Positions 48,819-58,710 of a DNA stretch of 64,000 bases are shown here, one piece after another (the first letter of the stretch is position 1; each line of letters starts with the position of its first letter). The translations under genes and the position numbers were made by a program. The notes beneath the pieces were generated by a model. The model did not search any database. It was not told the origin of the DNA and saw only the letters and a program-made list of their open reading frames with translations. Origin of the DNA: Microbulbifer aggregans (GTDB lineage Bacteria > Pseudomonadota > Gammaproteobacteria > Pseudomonadales > Cellvibrionaceae); the NCBI RefSeq assembly GCF_020524005.1, contig NZ_JAIVKK010000003.1:248001-312000 (forward strand), written 5' to 3'.

Positions 48819-49833
48819 AAAATCACTACCGGTTTGTATATTATTAATGTACGAGTTTTAAGAACCGCAAGCAGAACCGTTTGGTTCTGCTTGATTCAAT
48901 ATCAGTGCAGCCGAATGGTCCCTTTTCCATAAACAGGGGGGCGGCTCCAGAGGTGCGGACAAGCAAATCAGCACTAACCCAGCATGAGAGGCCATATTCT
49001 GGCGGCCCTTGATACTCACAGAAGGCCAATGGTCATAATTGGACGACCGCACACCAAAAGAGTGATATTAATCACAAAACTGGCACTTTTCTATACCTGG
49101 AGCGCTAGTACCAGTCATATGGAATACGGATTTGATAGGCAGCCTTGAGGATTGAGAGGGCCCACAGGGGGAGTAATCTGATCTCAGCTCTTAACGAAAA
49201 AATCGGTCAACTTATGATCAACTTTGGGACTTATTGCTGACTGAGAAGGGATTTCCGCACGCTATCCCCTAAGGGGCGGAATCCGGAGCGGAAGCTGCCA
49301 TTACTAGGAGATCTATTGGGACCGAGCAGTATGCACTTCCACATCTTCAATGGGCTCTACAGATCTGCAAGCCAGGCACTCACCGGCAACAGAGTTTTCC
49401 GCTCCGCATTTCCCCCCTTAGGGGAAACGTGCGGAATGGAAGAATCCGGCTAAAAATCAACCATTAGTTTTCCTGGCAAAGGGGGCAGGCCTGAGAAGTA
49501 GCCTTGAAGCCTGTGGGCGGATTGCAGTAGAGAGGAGACTGGTGCCCCCTGACCAGCACTTGGTCAAGTGGCAGGTTAATTTATGAACATACCTAGCGGG
49601 CTATCGTGATCCCAAAAGGATTTCCGCACCCTCTCCCCTTAGGGGAGGAGCGCGGAACGGAAACTTCTAATACGAGTGACGATATCAAAATCCTGTGAAT
49701 GAGCCCGCCGGTTATCCCCTGATTTAATAGCGCCAGCGGGTTTTCAAATCCAGGATTCAGCTGCAATGGAGATTTCCGCTCCGCATTTCCCCCCTTACGG
49801 GAAACGTGCGGAGCGGAAGGATTCGGCCACAAA
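48819..49833. other. 1-kb non-coding region upstream of the defence operon
   Basis: It must contain the operon promoter (minus strand) and holds four long palindromes (separate entry) and a smaller near-palindrome gaccagcacttggtc near 49,551. No gene is supportable. Confidence 0.6.
49251..49819. repeat. Four long imperfect palindromes in two alternating types
   Basis: Each is about 43-47 bases with core ccccttagggg and arms tttccgc.ccgc / gcgg.gcggaa: R1 49,251-49,294; R2 49,396-49,442; R3 49,621-49,663; R4 49,773-49,819. R2 and R4 are nearly identical and their downstream flanks are also alike (aatccggctaaaaatcaacc against gattcggccacaaatcagcc); R1 and R3 form the other type. The array therefore looks like a duplicated unit of about 370 bases. 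R4 abuts the stop of the RepA-like gene. Could be protein-binding sites, structured RNA, an origin or terminators. Confidence 0.8.
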
Positions 49834-50928
49834 TCAGCCATCCTTTTCGATTACCCTGGTCGATAACTTGCCCTCAATTTCTTCAAGTACCCCCTTAGCG
49901 ACGCATTGCTTAATCCAAACGCTAAAGCCTTTATCGACTTTTGCTGGAAGCTTCTCCCTTACTAGCTCCCTAATACTGGATTTATCGGTTGGTCGTCCAG
50001 CTTCCTCATTCGCCCTCACGCTAAAGTAGACAGCGGAGGCATACTTCCCTAGCCCTGCTACTGTCTGGTCCTGTGTAGCGACGCTATCAATTCCTACATC
50101 AGAACAAACTAGGGTTTCCACGATGTCGCCATCTGAATCAGTAAACAGCTCCGCTGAGGACAACTCGAAACTCTGAGGCGGGGGTTCCTTTTCGTCTTTA
50201 GATTTGGTACCCGTAAGCAGCAATACCGGCGTATCACTACTCTCCCGTTCAACCCGAAACTCTGAATCAGCTGCAGCCCCTAAAACGCTGGATCCTCGTG
50301 CTCGATTTTTATCTTTTCGGCCGGAGTGATGAATCAACAATACTGTGGCCTGTGTTTCAGACCGGATTCGATCACACGCTGTCACAAACTGGTTCATATC
50401 CTGAGAGCTATTCTCATCCCCACCAAAACACCTCGCTAATGTATCAATAACGACTAAGCCAAACTTTTGTTTATAGTCACTCGAAATACCCTTGATTCTA
50501 TGGATCAACTCACCAACCATCGCGGAATCAGCAAACGGAACTGCATAATCTAATCGGTAGAGCTCTTTGATGTGTCGCCCATCGTTATATCGGTCGGCCA
50601 ACGCTTTGATCCTTCGAGGGATTCCGACTCCTCCCTCACCCGCAATGTATAAAACTGGTGCCTGGTTCACTCGGTGACGATTCCATTCCCGACCAAGTGC
50701 GATATGAACTGCCCAACACAAAGCCAAAAAGCTTTTATATGACGCCTCCGCTCCGTAAATCACACATAGGCTGTTAGCCTGAATGTAGTTTTTAATTAGA
50801 TAGCTAAATTGGTCATCGAACCCATCGAATGAGTTCTTAAATGTGAGATTGTTTCGAAAATCTTCTTCACAATACACCTCATCGTTCTCTGAATAATAAG
50901 AAGTACTTTTTCGCACGGAAGCAGCCAT
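49834..50928 (-). CDS. RepA-like AAA_25/RecA-fold ATPase
   Basis: The 364-aa protein is a RecA-like ATPase of the kind used as plasmid or phage replicative helicase (RSF1010 RepA type): Walker A variant YGAEASYKSFLALCWAVHIA, VLYIAGEGGVGIPRR, Walker B FGLVVIDTLARCFGG, and ATVLLIHHSGR. The C-terminal 100 residues are a small winged-helix-like region. In an integrative element it suggests replication of the excised form. The palindromes just downstream may be related (origin or terminator). Confidence 0.8.
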   Translation of the reverse strand: MAASVRKSTSYYSENDEVYCEEDFRNNLTFKNSFDGFDDQFSYLIKNYIQANSLCVIYGAEASYKSFLALCWAVHIALGREWNRHRVNQAPVLYIAGEGGVGIPRRIKALADRYNDGRHIKELYRLDYAVPFADSAMVGELIHRIKGISSDYKQKFGLVVIDTLARCFGGDENSSQDMNQFVTACDRIRSETQATVLLIHHSGRKDKNRARGSSVLGAAADSEFRVERESSDTPVLLLTGTKSKDEKEPPPQSFELSSAELFTDSDGDIVETLVCSDVGIDSVATQDQTVAGLGKYASAVYFSVRANEEAGRPTDKSSIRELVREKLPAKVDKGFSVWIKQCVAKGVLEEIEGKLSTRVIEKDG

Positions 50929-51282
50929 ATGCCGACCTCAAAATAATGAAAACACTTGAGGGTCACTCGACCCCATGAATACTCTTGGGAAAATTATTTG
51001 CATCCCGCGAGATTTCATAAGTATTCCTCTATTTGGGTACTTGTTTCTACGGCCCCCCTATACCAAAAAGTTATCGGGAAATTAACGAGCCACGAGCACT
51101 TCGAATAGCCGATAAAAACCAGATACGTTCAGAATTTCAAACTTGACAAGCATGTATGAGACTCCAGCTCCCAGTCTGAAAGCAGTGACAGCTGACAGGT
51201 AGGCTTTCACCTGCCTGCCAGCCTATTCCAAATTAATATAGCTTGCTCGTCGGCCATTAATATTGAATTAAAATAAAATTTT
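50929..51282. other. AT-rich spacer
   Basis: No coding frame, RNA gene or long repeat can be supported. It contains the promoter region of the RepA-like gene. Confidence 0.5.
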
Positions 51283-52179
51283 TTAATTTCCGTAACCTGG
51301 ACCTTGCTCTCGAATCGAGTGCATATCAATACCAGCCGTTGTAGCTATCATTTCAGTAAAGTAGTAGTAGATATCTATAGGACACGGACAGTAAGCATTC
51401 GCTGCCACCTCTCGACCAACAAGAGCTCGGACGTCCCGATCCGAAGATTGGCTATTTAGTATTGGAACGCCATCCAGATAAATTTCATCATCAAAACTAT
51501 CGTCATTAAACTCTAACTCCAACCTTTGCGAGTAAAATCGAGCGGGCGTCAAAACTTTCCTACCAGGAAGATCATCACTATAACGAGAAATCAGTCTTCT
51601 TATTTCTCTAACTGCATTAACTTCCCGCTCATCAAGTAAACCTTCTCTGCCATCTCGCCCAATTTTATTTACATCCTTTAGTAATGGGCTAATCAAATCG
51701 ATTAGCTCATCAAATTCTTTCTCATTTATATAGTCAGTAGGGATATAGAATGTTAGATCGCCCCTACTGTTCGGTTCTGGTTCACTGATGTAATCGGATG
51801 AATTCAAAAAATACCTAAGAAATGGTCTAGACACCCGACCTAAATCCCGCTTTACATCAAAAGCGATCTTCGCGTCAGAGCACGACCAAATTGGGTATGA
51901 GAGTGATATTCGCTGAATATTGTCTATCGGCATTGATGAACAGAAGACGTCGAATGTCGACCCCATTAACTCATTCAAAATTCGATTGAACTCACAACTT
52001 ATATGAGAGCGAGGAAAATACGGTAGTCTTCTCTCAAAATCTTCATATGTCTCAAAGCTATGTGCTTTCGCATACGCTAATCGAACATCTCTTAATTTGA
52101 TGTGAGGATTGAAATCTACGAGGTTAGAGTGAATATCATCAACTATTGATGCCAGGTGTTGAGTGCTTTGGATGAACAT
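51283..52179 (-). CDS. Hypothetical protein, 298 aa
   Basis: No firm family. The N-terminus (VRLAYAKAHSFETYEDFERR) has the pattern of a short helical segment found on glyoxalase-superfamily-related plasmid proteins (leucine-rich, ...A.A.GF.TY..L). The rest is mixed alpha/beta and acidic; the C-terminal part (CPCPIDIYYYFTEMIATTAG) is aromatic-rich. No membrane segment. AT-rich like neighbouring element genes and transcribed alone. Confidence 0.55.
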   Translation of the reverse strand: MFIQSTQHLASIVDDIHSNLVDFNPHIKLRDVRLAYAKAHSFETYEDFERRLPYFPRSHISCEFNRILNELMGSTFDVFCSSMPIDNIQRISLSYPIWSCSDAKIAFDVKRDLGRVSRPFLRYFLNSSDYISEPEPNSRGDLTFYIPTDYINEKEFDELIDLISPLLKDVNKIGRDGREGLLDEREVNAVREIRRLISRYSDDLPGRKVLTPARFYSQRLELEFNDDSFDDEIYLDGVPILNSQSSDRDVRALVGREVAANAYCPCPIDIYYYFTEMIATTAGIDMHSIREQGPGYGN

Positions 52180-52463
52180 AACATCTCCAGGAATTGCTAG
52201 GTAAAAGTTCTGTCAAACGACACCGACAATTCTCCACATTCCCCTAAAAAGCTAAACACTCGCCCTATATTGATAATTTTTCGAAATCCAGAAATTCGAT
52301 AACCAAATAATATACCCGACAAAACAGATTAAATATTGATCAATCCACAGGCGAATAAACTTGCCTTAATTTTCAAGATGAGATATGAGAATTGCCCCTG
52401 GCTTCACTTTAACCCCAGGCATCCCGCTGATAGCACTTCAATTCAGGCTATCGACCTGTGCGT

Positions 52464-53096
52464 TTAGGTAAAATTGAACTCAACCAGCTCACCAATTAGC
52501 TGAATGTTTGGCCGCTCAATCACTATATTTCGATCCTGCCACCAAAGCTCAAAACCTCCGCGTCCATTGCTTGTAATGACACCAAGTAGAAATCTCTGAT
52601 CAATTATCGCCGCTCCCATAAAGCTCCCATACGCACGGCAATATCCTCAACGAATTACGACACATTCACCTTTATCCACGACATCACTACTCAAACTACT
52701 AGTCGCCTCAAATATAAATAGATCGCGAGACTCTATCGTTGCCTCTTGGATGAGGATATTGGCAAGGCGCACGCTGCGATAAAGTAAATTATTGGCGTTG
52801 CGAATAGCGAGAAACTCTTCCAAGCTATCGGACAACAAATAATCACGAATTACAGATTCCGGAACACTCAAAATGTCCACACACTGGTTGCTTGCCGAAT
52901 CGTTAATTATAGAACCTTCCGAGCACTCTGTAGCCTGGCAAAACCGATGTAACGCAAATCCTTTTGGGGGCAGCTGATCTCGGAACCACTTGTCAACCAA
53001 ACCTGCAGGCACTCCACAAAGGTGGGCGATATCTTCAACCGATAGTCCATACTGAGCTGCCCGAATTTGCATTCTCATTCCAGTAGTTGTAGCCAT
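52464..53096 (-). pseudogene. Phage-repressor-like regulator with an internal stop
   Basis: The frame reads from an ATG at 53,096 (MATTTGMRMQIRAAQYGLSV; it aligns exactly with the start of the neighbouring paralogue) to a TGA at 52,647-52,649 after ...GECVVIR. The same frame then continues GYCRAYGSFMGAAIIDQRFL through to a TAA at 52,464. The continuation matches the paralogue's GFCEFWGTFLGIVAMNG region, so the TGA is a point mutation (Arg codon) inside a peptidase-like or S24-like domain. The HTH (VEDIAHLCGVPAGLVDKWF) stays intact, so a truncated DNA-binding protein may still be made. Confidence 0.75.
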
Positions 53097-53141
53097 GCCT
53101 TCCACCATTTATATGTAACTCAGCGCAAATCAGGAGATCCA

Positions 53142-53873
53142 TCAATGAGAAAACCTGTCGCACTCCGCGCTGATAAAATTCTGATCTTGCAGGGTAACCC
53201 GCGAATTTGAAATCATGCGCTCCAGTACATTGGTTACTAACGCGCCTTGAAGCTGAACTACCCTCCCCAGAATGCAGTACTCTGACGCTTCGATCGACTG
53301 CCAGTGACCATTCATGAGGATGTCATAATTTTTTGTATAAGTGCGTCTGACGACACCCACTGAAATTGATCCATTCATAGCAACAATTCCCAAAAAGGTT
53401 CCCCAAAATTCACAGAATCCGCGCTGCACTATGATCAACTCGCTGCAATTAACAAATGCTCGATTTGTCACGGATTCAATTTTAAGTATAAAGAATTTAG
53501 CACCTGATACATTTCCCACTTGCTTAGCCAATGGGTCTGTTAGGAAAGCTCCCTTGACCACGGGAAAGTCCATGAAGTATTCATCGTCAATGCCAGGAAT
53601 GTAGGTTCTTCGGGTGTATAGCAACAGCTCCGACTCGGTTACCACTTGCAGCTGGTAAAAATCGGCTGAGCACTGCCTGCCCAAGATGTAATCTTCAGAG
53701 CAATGCGCCATTTGGCAGAATTTTGAAAGCGCATAGTCCGAAGGTAACTCAGAACTTTCGTACCATTTATAGACGCTAGTTACAGAGGCCATGCACTCGT
53801 CAGCGATCCGGGTTACGTCTAGACCATACATGGCGGCCGCCATGCGTATTCTTTCTCCTACGGTGAAATCCAT
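53142..53873 (-). CDS. Phage-repressor-like regulator (S24/CI-type)
   Basis: The 243-aa protein has an N-terminal HTH (RIADECMASVTSVYKWYESS) and a C-terminal beta-rich domain (about 90-225, FVNCSELIIVQRGFCEFWG ... EYCILGRVVQLQG) with the layout of CI/LexA-like S24 repressors, though I see no clear Ser-Lys dyad. The ATG at 53,873 is preceded by gagga; the longer frame begins with TTG. It is a paralogue of the adjacent gene and perhaps regulates the element. Confidence 0.7.
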   Translation of the reverse strand: MDFTVGERIRMAAAMYGLDVTRIADECMASVTSVYKWYESSELPSDYALSKFCQMAHCSEDYILGRQCSADFYQLQVVTESELLLYTRRTYIPGIDDEYFMDFPVVKGAFLTDPLAKQVGNVSGAKFFILKIESVTNRAFVNCSELIIVQRGFCEFWGTFLGIVAMNGSISVGVVRRTYTKNYDILMNGHWQSIEASEYCILGRVVQLQGALVTNVLERMISNSRVTLQDQNFISAECDRFSH

Positions 53874-53891
53874 ACCTATTCCTCGGCTCAA

Positions 53892-55041
53892 TCCATATAA
53901 AGTAGATTTACGCGACCATCTCGTTTACTGGAGTATTTATACCGGAAGGAGTAGTGCGCATATCAAAATGCGCAACTAATGCATTTAGAGTTTCACCTGA
54001 CTTAAACGGCGTATATTCTGGTAAATTCCTATTGCCCTGAACAATAAGGTACGATCTAAATCATTGGTTTAGTCGCTAGAGTCTTCCGTGTTTGACAATG
54101 CCAAAAAATGATTCTTCTAATGGATTTACAACCACGTATAAACCAACCGCACCAACTTTAGATCCTGCAATCACCGTACTTCTAAATTCTTTTACCTCCT
54201 TACCATCGAACGTAGTAAATTCAAAACCAAGTCAAAGAAAATTAGTACAGCCTGCAGGTATGGGCGTAGAACTCAAAAAATCGAGGGTGATCCTCAAAAT
54301 TCAAGATTAACCCCATGATGAAACGTACGGAATGACTTATTGCTAAACCCGTGTTCGGTGGCATACCCAGCTTAATGGGAATTTTCAATAAATCCGAAAT
54401 TATAATAAACCGAAATCACTGGATGATCGTATCGTTCTATTCGTTTCGTTTCGATTCCGAAGGATATGGCTAGTTCAGAGGGAGGTACTTACAGAAGATA
54501 ATACAAGAGGGTTGACACTGCTTTCGAGAACGTCATACTGGCGATAAATATTCAAGATAATCTATACGTGCTAATTATGTTAACTCGACGTTTGAATATC
54601 AAAAGATTTCTGCCGTTGCCAGATAGATTGGGATGGAATTATAGAAAGCCCAAAGAAATTTTTGAACGGTGCTAGTGTGTGTGGTTCCCGGGCTGATTTC
54701 AGAGGAAATGCGTTACTTCAATCAGTACCGAAGCTTATTTAAGCATTCGAATGCTTGTGCCCACCTCCAAGATTCAATAGTAAAAACTTCTAGACAAAGA
54801 TTCGTTTTCAATAGGAGTGTTTGGAGAGATTGAACTTTAGGGAAAACCTAATTATCGCGTTAATGAGCCAACAACCTTTTTAGTAGAACCAAGCAGGGTG
54901 TTTATCTACCCTCCGCGAGGTGCAGTCAGCGTGGATACCAATGGGAGTTTTCGATGCTCTATCCGCACATGAGCAAGGCACAATAAATTTCTTTATTGCT
55001 GAAAATATATCGAACTATCCCAACGATATTTCTTCCATTTT
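53892..55041. other. 1.15-kb AT-rich region without a supportable gene
   Basis: Short frames (for example 54,092-54,310) lack a ribosome site and coding texture. No long repeats seen. It may hold decayed genes. Confidence 0.5.
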
Positions 55042-56022
55042 TTATTCAGTTCGATATGTCTTGGCCGGATCAATTGTCGTCAATGCACGCAGGCGTCTAT
55101 CTAAGGTTTCCGCAAAGAGAGATTTTGTTTTTTTGGGCAGCATCGAATGTTCAATAAGTTTGCGTGCTTTATCGTGTTTTCCAACGAGAGCTTCAATGAA
55201 TGATAAGGCCGCTTCATACTCCAGCCCCACCTCAGTACAAAGCACCAAAAAGTCGTAGCCCAGAGGGTAACCATATAGATGATCATACTCCCGATCATCT
55301 GCGAATAGATCAAGCGCAAGAAAATCAGGCAGGTCATAGACATCTGTATTGATGGCATCATAGATTGGCGTTAGCTCCCCACCTTCATGGGGGAAAATGC
55401 TAATATTTTTCAGGTGGAAGTCACTGTTACCGAGGTAATACATCAGAATCAACCGGTGCAGTAAATGCTGAGCAGGTCTTGGACCAAAGTGTTGCATTAA
55501 AAAATCTAAGCAGGCTTGATAGGAAAGCCCGTATTTTGCGTCTTCGTCAGTATTGACGATACCCATTGCACCTTGCAGGTCCTCCTGGTGCCGCTTATCC
55601 CCGTTGGTTACGTCCCGATCATAGCGTCGGGTGACGTAGCAGTTAGCTACTCCAGTGCGATATGGCACCAAGCCGCAGGCAGCGACACTGGGGTCATGTA
55701 GCCTGCAGAGTTCCATGGTCAGGTGCTCCACTTCTGTCAACCGCGGGTAATCTCTGGGAGTGGGTTTCGCAATGTAGGAAGACCCCTCTGCAGCCAACTC
55801 CAACTGCCCGTCTATTATCACTAGGCCAATTTTTTGCTGCACTCCGGATATGGAGAACCGCTTGGAACGTAAAACCTTTCTGGCCTCCACTCCAAACTCG
55901 CTTTCTTTAATTGGCAGTCTGGGTGAGCCCTTCAAACCAGGGAAAAGGCGCTTAATGCAAACCTTGTGGAAAGGAGGGCCATCAGTTTTTTTCAGTGCCT
56001 TCAAGCAAATGTTGCAGTTCAT
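55042..56022 (-). CDS. hipT: HipT kinase toxin (HipA C-terminal type)
   Basis: The 326-aa Ser/Thr-type kinase lacks the usual HipA N-terminal subdomain, which is encoded separately by the preceding gene; this split is the HipBST layout. Kinase features: RFSISGVQQKIGLV with S57-I-S59 at the same positions as the phospho-serine pair of characterised HipT, SYIAKPTP, catalytic loop YLGNSDFHLKNISIF and TPIYDAINT. A zinc-like CNICLKAL start. HipT from E. coli phosphorylates tryptophanyl-tRNA synthetase; the target here is inferred only. Confidence 0.85.
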   Translation of the reverse strand: MNCNICLKALKKTDGPPFHKVCIKRLFPGLKGSPRLPIKESEFGVEARKVLRSKRFSISGVQQKIGLVIIDGQLELAAEGSSYIAKPTPRDYPRLTEVEHLTMELCRLHDPSVAACGLVPYRTGVANCYVTRRYDRDVTNGDKRHQEDLQGAMGIVNTDEDAKYGLSYQACLDFLMQHFGPRPAQHLLHRLILMYYLGNSDFHLKNISIFPHEGGELTPIYDAINTDVYDLPDFLALDLFADDREYDHLYGYPLGYDFLVLCTEVGLEYEAALSFIEALVGKHDKARKLIEHSMLPKKTKSLFAETLDRRLRALTTIDPAKTYRTE

Positions 56023-56344
56023 GATTCCGCTCTATAGTTATCGCGCCCGGCAGATCTAATCCATTCCTAATAAGCAGTGCCAGCCGATCACTCTTATTCA
56101 CCTTGGCGGCGTTACTTTGTTGCTCCAGCAACCACCCTTCTGCCACTAAGTTGTCGAAATAAGCAAAGAGTTCCATGGCGCGATAGGGTTCGCCGATGAC
56201 GGGAAGGCTGAAACTGACAGGGGGACCATCAGAGGCAACGTGATCAGGCAAATACCGAAAGTTGTACTCCCCTGCTCCATCCCGAGTCAGCAGGGCACAG
56301 GCCACTCCATATAGACTTACCGTTGCGGCTTGTGGTCGAAACAT
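55982..56344 (-). CDS. hipS: HipS-like (HipA N-subdomain-1 protein)
   Basis: The 120-aa protein corresponds to HipA N-terminal subdomain 1 (FRYLPDHVASDGPPVSFSLP, then FDNLVAEGWLLEQQS). In HipBST the small HipS protein acts as the antitoxin. It overlaps hipB by 28 bases and hipT by 41 bases, so the three are translated together. Confidence 0.83.
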   Translation of the reverse strand: MFRPQAATVSLYGVACALLTRDGAGEYNFRYLPDHVASDGPPVSFSLPVIGEPYRAMELFAYFDNLVAEGWLLEQQSNAAKVNKSDRLALLIRNGLDLPGAITIERNHELQHLLEGTEKN

Positions 56345-56811
56345 AGCTCGAGTCCTGCAACACTGGCCACTTTGAGTATGACATCAAGGGTCGGATTACC
56401 CTCCCCCCCTAGAAGAGCCTCCACAGTCTTCCGATGACACCCTGACTTTCTGGCGACCTCAGAAATACTGGCTCCCTGGGTACGAAACGACTCGCGCAGT
56501 GTATCTGCAAGCTGCCTCGATGTTCGCACCGGTAGCACTGCCCTCGCCGGTCGCTTTTCCTGCTTACCCAGCCACTGGTCAATGGCCTTCAGCCCAACCA
56601 TGGTGGTTAAATGAGCTTCAACAGTACTGCCGTAGCCGGCCCTAGCCTTAACGGCCGCGGCAGCACGAGATTTCGCCTTTTCAAGCTGCAGTGGTGATGC
56701 CACGGTGGCCCGGAACTTCTTGAGCTGCGCTTCCAGTTCTCGGCGCGTCTTGCTTGGGTTTCTGGACTTTTTTCCACCCTGAGAGCTTTGTTGCTGTCTC
56801 ATAACTACCAC
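56317..56811 (-). CDS. hipB: HipB-like antitoxin / repressor
   Basis: The 164-aa protein has a long basic helical N-terminus (about 1-60, KKSRNPSKTRRELEAQLKKF) and a C-terminal XRE helix-turn-helix (about 107-160: ADTLRESFRTQGASISEVAR, GNPTLDVILKVASVAGLEL). It should repress the operon through the palindrome just upstream. The N-terminal extension makes it longer than HipB (about 90 aa). Confidence 0.83.
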   Translation of the reverse strand: MVVMRQQQSSQGGKKSRNPSKTRRELEAQLKKFRATVASPLQLEKAKSRAAAAVKARAGYGSTVEAHLTTMVGLKAIDQWLGKQEKRPARAVLPVRTSRQLADTLRESFRTQGASISEVARKSGCHRKTVEALLGGEGNPTLDVILKVASVAGLELCFDHKPQR

Positions 56812-56838
56812 CCTCTTGATACATTCAACACCAATATG

Positions 56839-56856
56839 GATATTATAATATCCATT
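56839..56856. promoter_or_regulatory. Perfect palindromic operator upstream of hipB
   Basis: tggatattataatatcca, an 18-bp perfect palindrome 28 bases before the hipB start, containing a TATAAT-like -10. A HipB binding site is the obvious reading. Confidence 0.75.
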
Positions 56857-57327
56857 TCAAATCATGCAAACTATGCTTGAAGGGCAGATCACATCCAGAG
56901 ACAAAAGCAGGTAGGCCTCAGTTCAATTTCTGCACAGCCAATGTATATCAACATTGACCATTCCGGCCTAGTAGTTGGGCATAACCATGTTTGGCTTCGT
57001 GCTTGTAGAGTGCCATAAATCGGGACAGGTTGGGGGCTCGATCTACCTGGGCGGCCCTTCAGTGGCGGTTGAGCAACCAAAAACTGTTGATTGCCCCCGG
57101 CGCATCTGTACCGGTGCTGCCTGTCCTAGCAGAGGCTCATTTTAGGGCGGGCTTGCTGACGGCCCTGTGCGGAATGGTCTCCATCGAGTACTGGCGAAGT
57201 CGGTCAGAATTCCATTTAGGTATCCCACGCTCAACTGTGAGGGAATCCTGTTCAGCGGGTCTCGCAGGCATGGGAAAGTTATCCCGGCGGAAAATGAGAT
57301 ATAGTTTTCGTCGACGGCACATATGGA
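56857..57327. other. Spacer between hipBST and the CoiA-like gene
   Basis: No convincing gene. Several opposing short frames have high GC and may be decayed coding sequence. It holds the divergent promoters of the two flanking units. Confidence 0.45.
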
Positions 57328-58668
57328 GTGAATAGATTGGCTGTACGGAGATCTGCAGATAACGAACTAAGGTATGGCATTGATGCGCATTCGGGGGAGT
57401 TACGCGCTGTCAAAGATGTCCCGAATGGAAAGGCTTGCGATTGTAAGTGTCCTGGGTGTGGGCGCTCTTTAGTCGCCTGCCACCCAGAAAACATAAAGCC
57501 CTATTTCCGACACTACGTGGGGAGCGATACGGACGGAAATAGTGAGTGCACTAACCCCAAAGGGGCTAGAGAAACCATCATCCATTTGCTGACCAAGGCC
57601 GTACTTCTCAAACTGACCTCTTTTTATCTCCCCGAAAAACTTGTTGGAGTTGGGGAGTATAGGGGCCACTTAATAAAGGACTTTGAAGTTCAGCCCTCAG
57701 AGGAATGGATGGTCACCAATGGACGGGAGGAGGACCGCAGCATTCACAGTAGGTTTGTGCCAGACGTCATTTTCGATACGCCTAAAGGGCCTCTAATTAT
57801 TGAGGTTCTGTATTCCCACAAAGTAGATGATGGTAAACGCCTATTGCTTTCGGAGCTAGGCTTCTATGCTGTTGAGCTCGACGTGAGCAAACTACATCCT
57901 GATGAAGTTGGCCTAACTCCAATCACTCAGCGATTGTACGACCCACGATACTGTACCTGGATTTCGTACCCGCTATCGCGGCACGACCAAGCTAACCTTG
58001 AAGCTTGGCGAGTGAATGAAACCAAAAGAATCGATGAATTGGCTTTTCAGGAACAAAAAGAGAAGGAGCGGCAAGAGTGCCAGCAGAAAGCGATTGAGCA
58101 AAGCAGGCTAGAGCTGATTGAACAAGCCAAAATCCTCAAGGAGAGGAGACGTCGTCAACAAAAGGCCGAAGACAGGGCTGCCTTACAAGATGACTACAAA
58201 GAGATTATTAAACGGTACTTCAAAAGTGCTGGAGCCATCTATGACCTCAAACCTATCGGGGCTTCAGAGCAAAACAACATTAAAGTTGCATTGAGAGTAC
58301 TTTGCTCGGAGTTGGATAATGCATTTCCTGACGGGGCGCCTTTAGATCTAGGGCAACGACTTAGAAATGAAGTGAAACGTCAGGTAAAGGAAAGAAAAGC
58401 GTTTATCAAAAATACTCGGCTAGAATCGGCCGCTTCACTATATATCTTTGAGAACATGGACCAGGAATTCGCGGAATTAGTTGCCCTGGATTGGAGGGGT
58501 GACACCATTGAGGTTCCGGGGCGCTCAAACGATGGTGTTGCCTACTTGAATCAGAAAATTCCAGAAAAAATTAAGAAATTTCTCCAAGGACATGTCGATC
58601 AGTTGGGACTGGTGAAAGCGCGAAGCGACAACTGGCCCTACAAAACGTTGAATCGCACTCCCTTATAA
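57328..58668 (+). CDS. CoiA-like competence-type nuclease
   Basis: The protein (about 443-446 aa) has an N-terminal zinc site (CDCKCPGCGRSL ... YFRHYVG ... C), as in CoiA-like proteins, and a PD-(D/E)XK-type nuclease core (FVPDVIFDTPKGPLIIEVLY, then SHKVDDGK). A charged helical region (about 240-290) follows and then an alpha-helical C-terminal part. CoiA relatives occur in defence and mobile islands. The GTG at 57,328 is one option; TTG at 57,337, 8 bases after ggag, fits the ribosome site better. Confidence 0.72.
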   Translation: MNRLAVRRSADNELRYGIDAHSGELRAVKDVPNGKACDCKCPGCGRSLVACHPENIKPYFRHYVGSDTDGNSECTNPKGARETIIHLLTKAVLLKLTSFYLPEKLVGVGEYRGHLIKDFEVQPSEEWMVTNGREEDRSIHSRFVPDVIFDTPKGPLIIEVLYSHKVDDGKRLLLSELGFYAVELDVSKLHPDEVGLTPITQRLYDPRYCTWISYPLSRHDQANLEAWRVNETKRIDELAFQEQKEKERQECQQKAIEQSRLELIEQAKILKERRRRQQKAEDRAALQDDYKEIIKRYFKSAGAIYDLKPIGASEQNNIKVALRVLCSELDNAFPDGAPLDLGQRLRNEVKRQVKERKAFIKNTRLESAASLYIFENMDQEFAELVALDWRGDTIEVPGRSNDGVAYLNQKIPEKIKKFLQGHVDQLGLVKARSDNWPYKTLNRTPL

Positions 58669-58710
58669 ACCTAGAAACACGGCATAAAGTCGACGCTAAA
58701 AATCCTACTC

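Noticed and set aside
49251..49819. The palindrome block as a CRISPR array
   Set aside because: Units are self-complementary, of two types, unevenly spaced (about 100-220 bases) and no cas gene is present.
54092..54310. A 72-aa plus-strand frame in the 1.15-kb gap
   Set aside because: Low-complexity content and no convincing start region; probably chance.
57030..57335. A 101-aa plus-strand frame before the CoiA-like gene
   Set aside because: Opposing frames of similar quality overlap it and none matches a known family.
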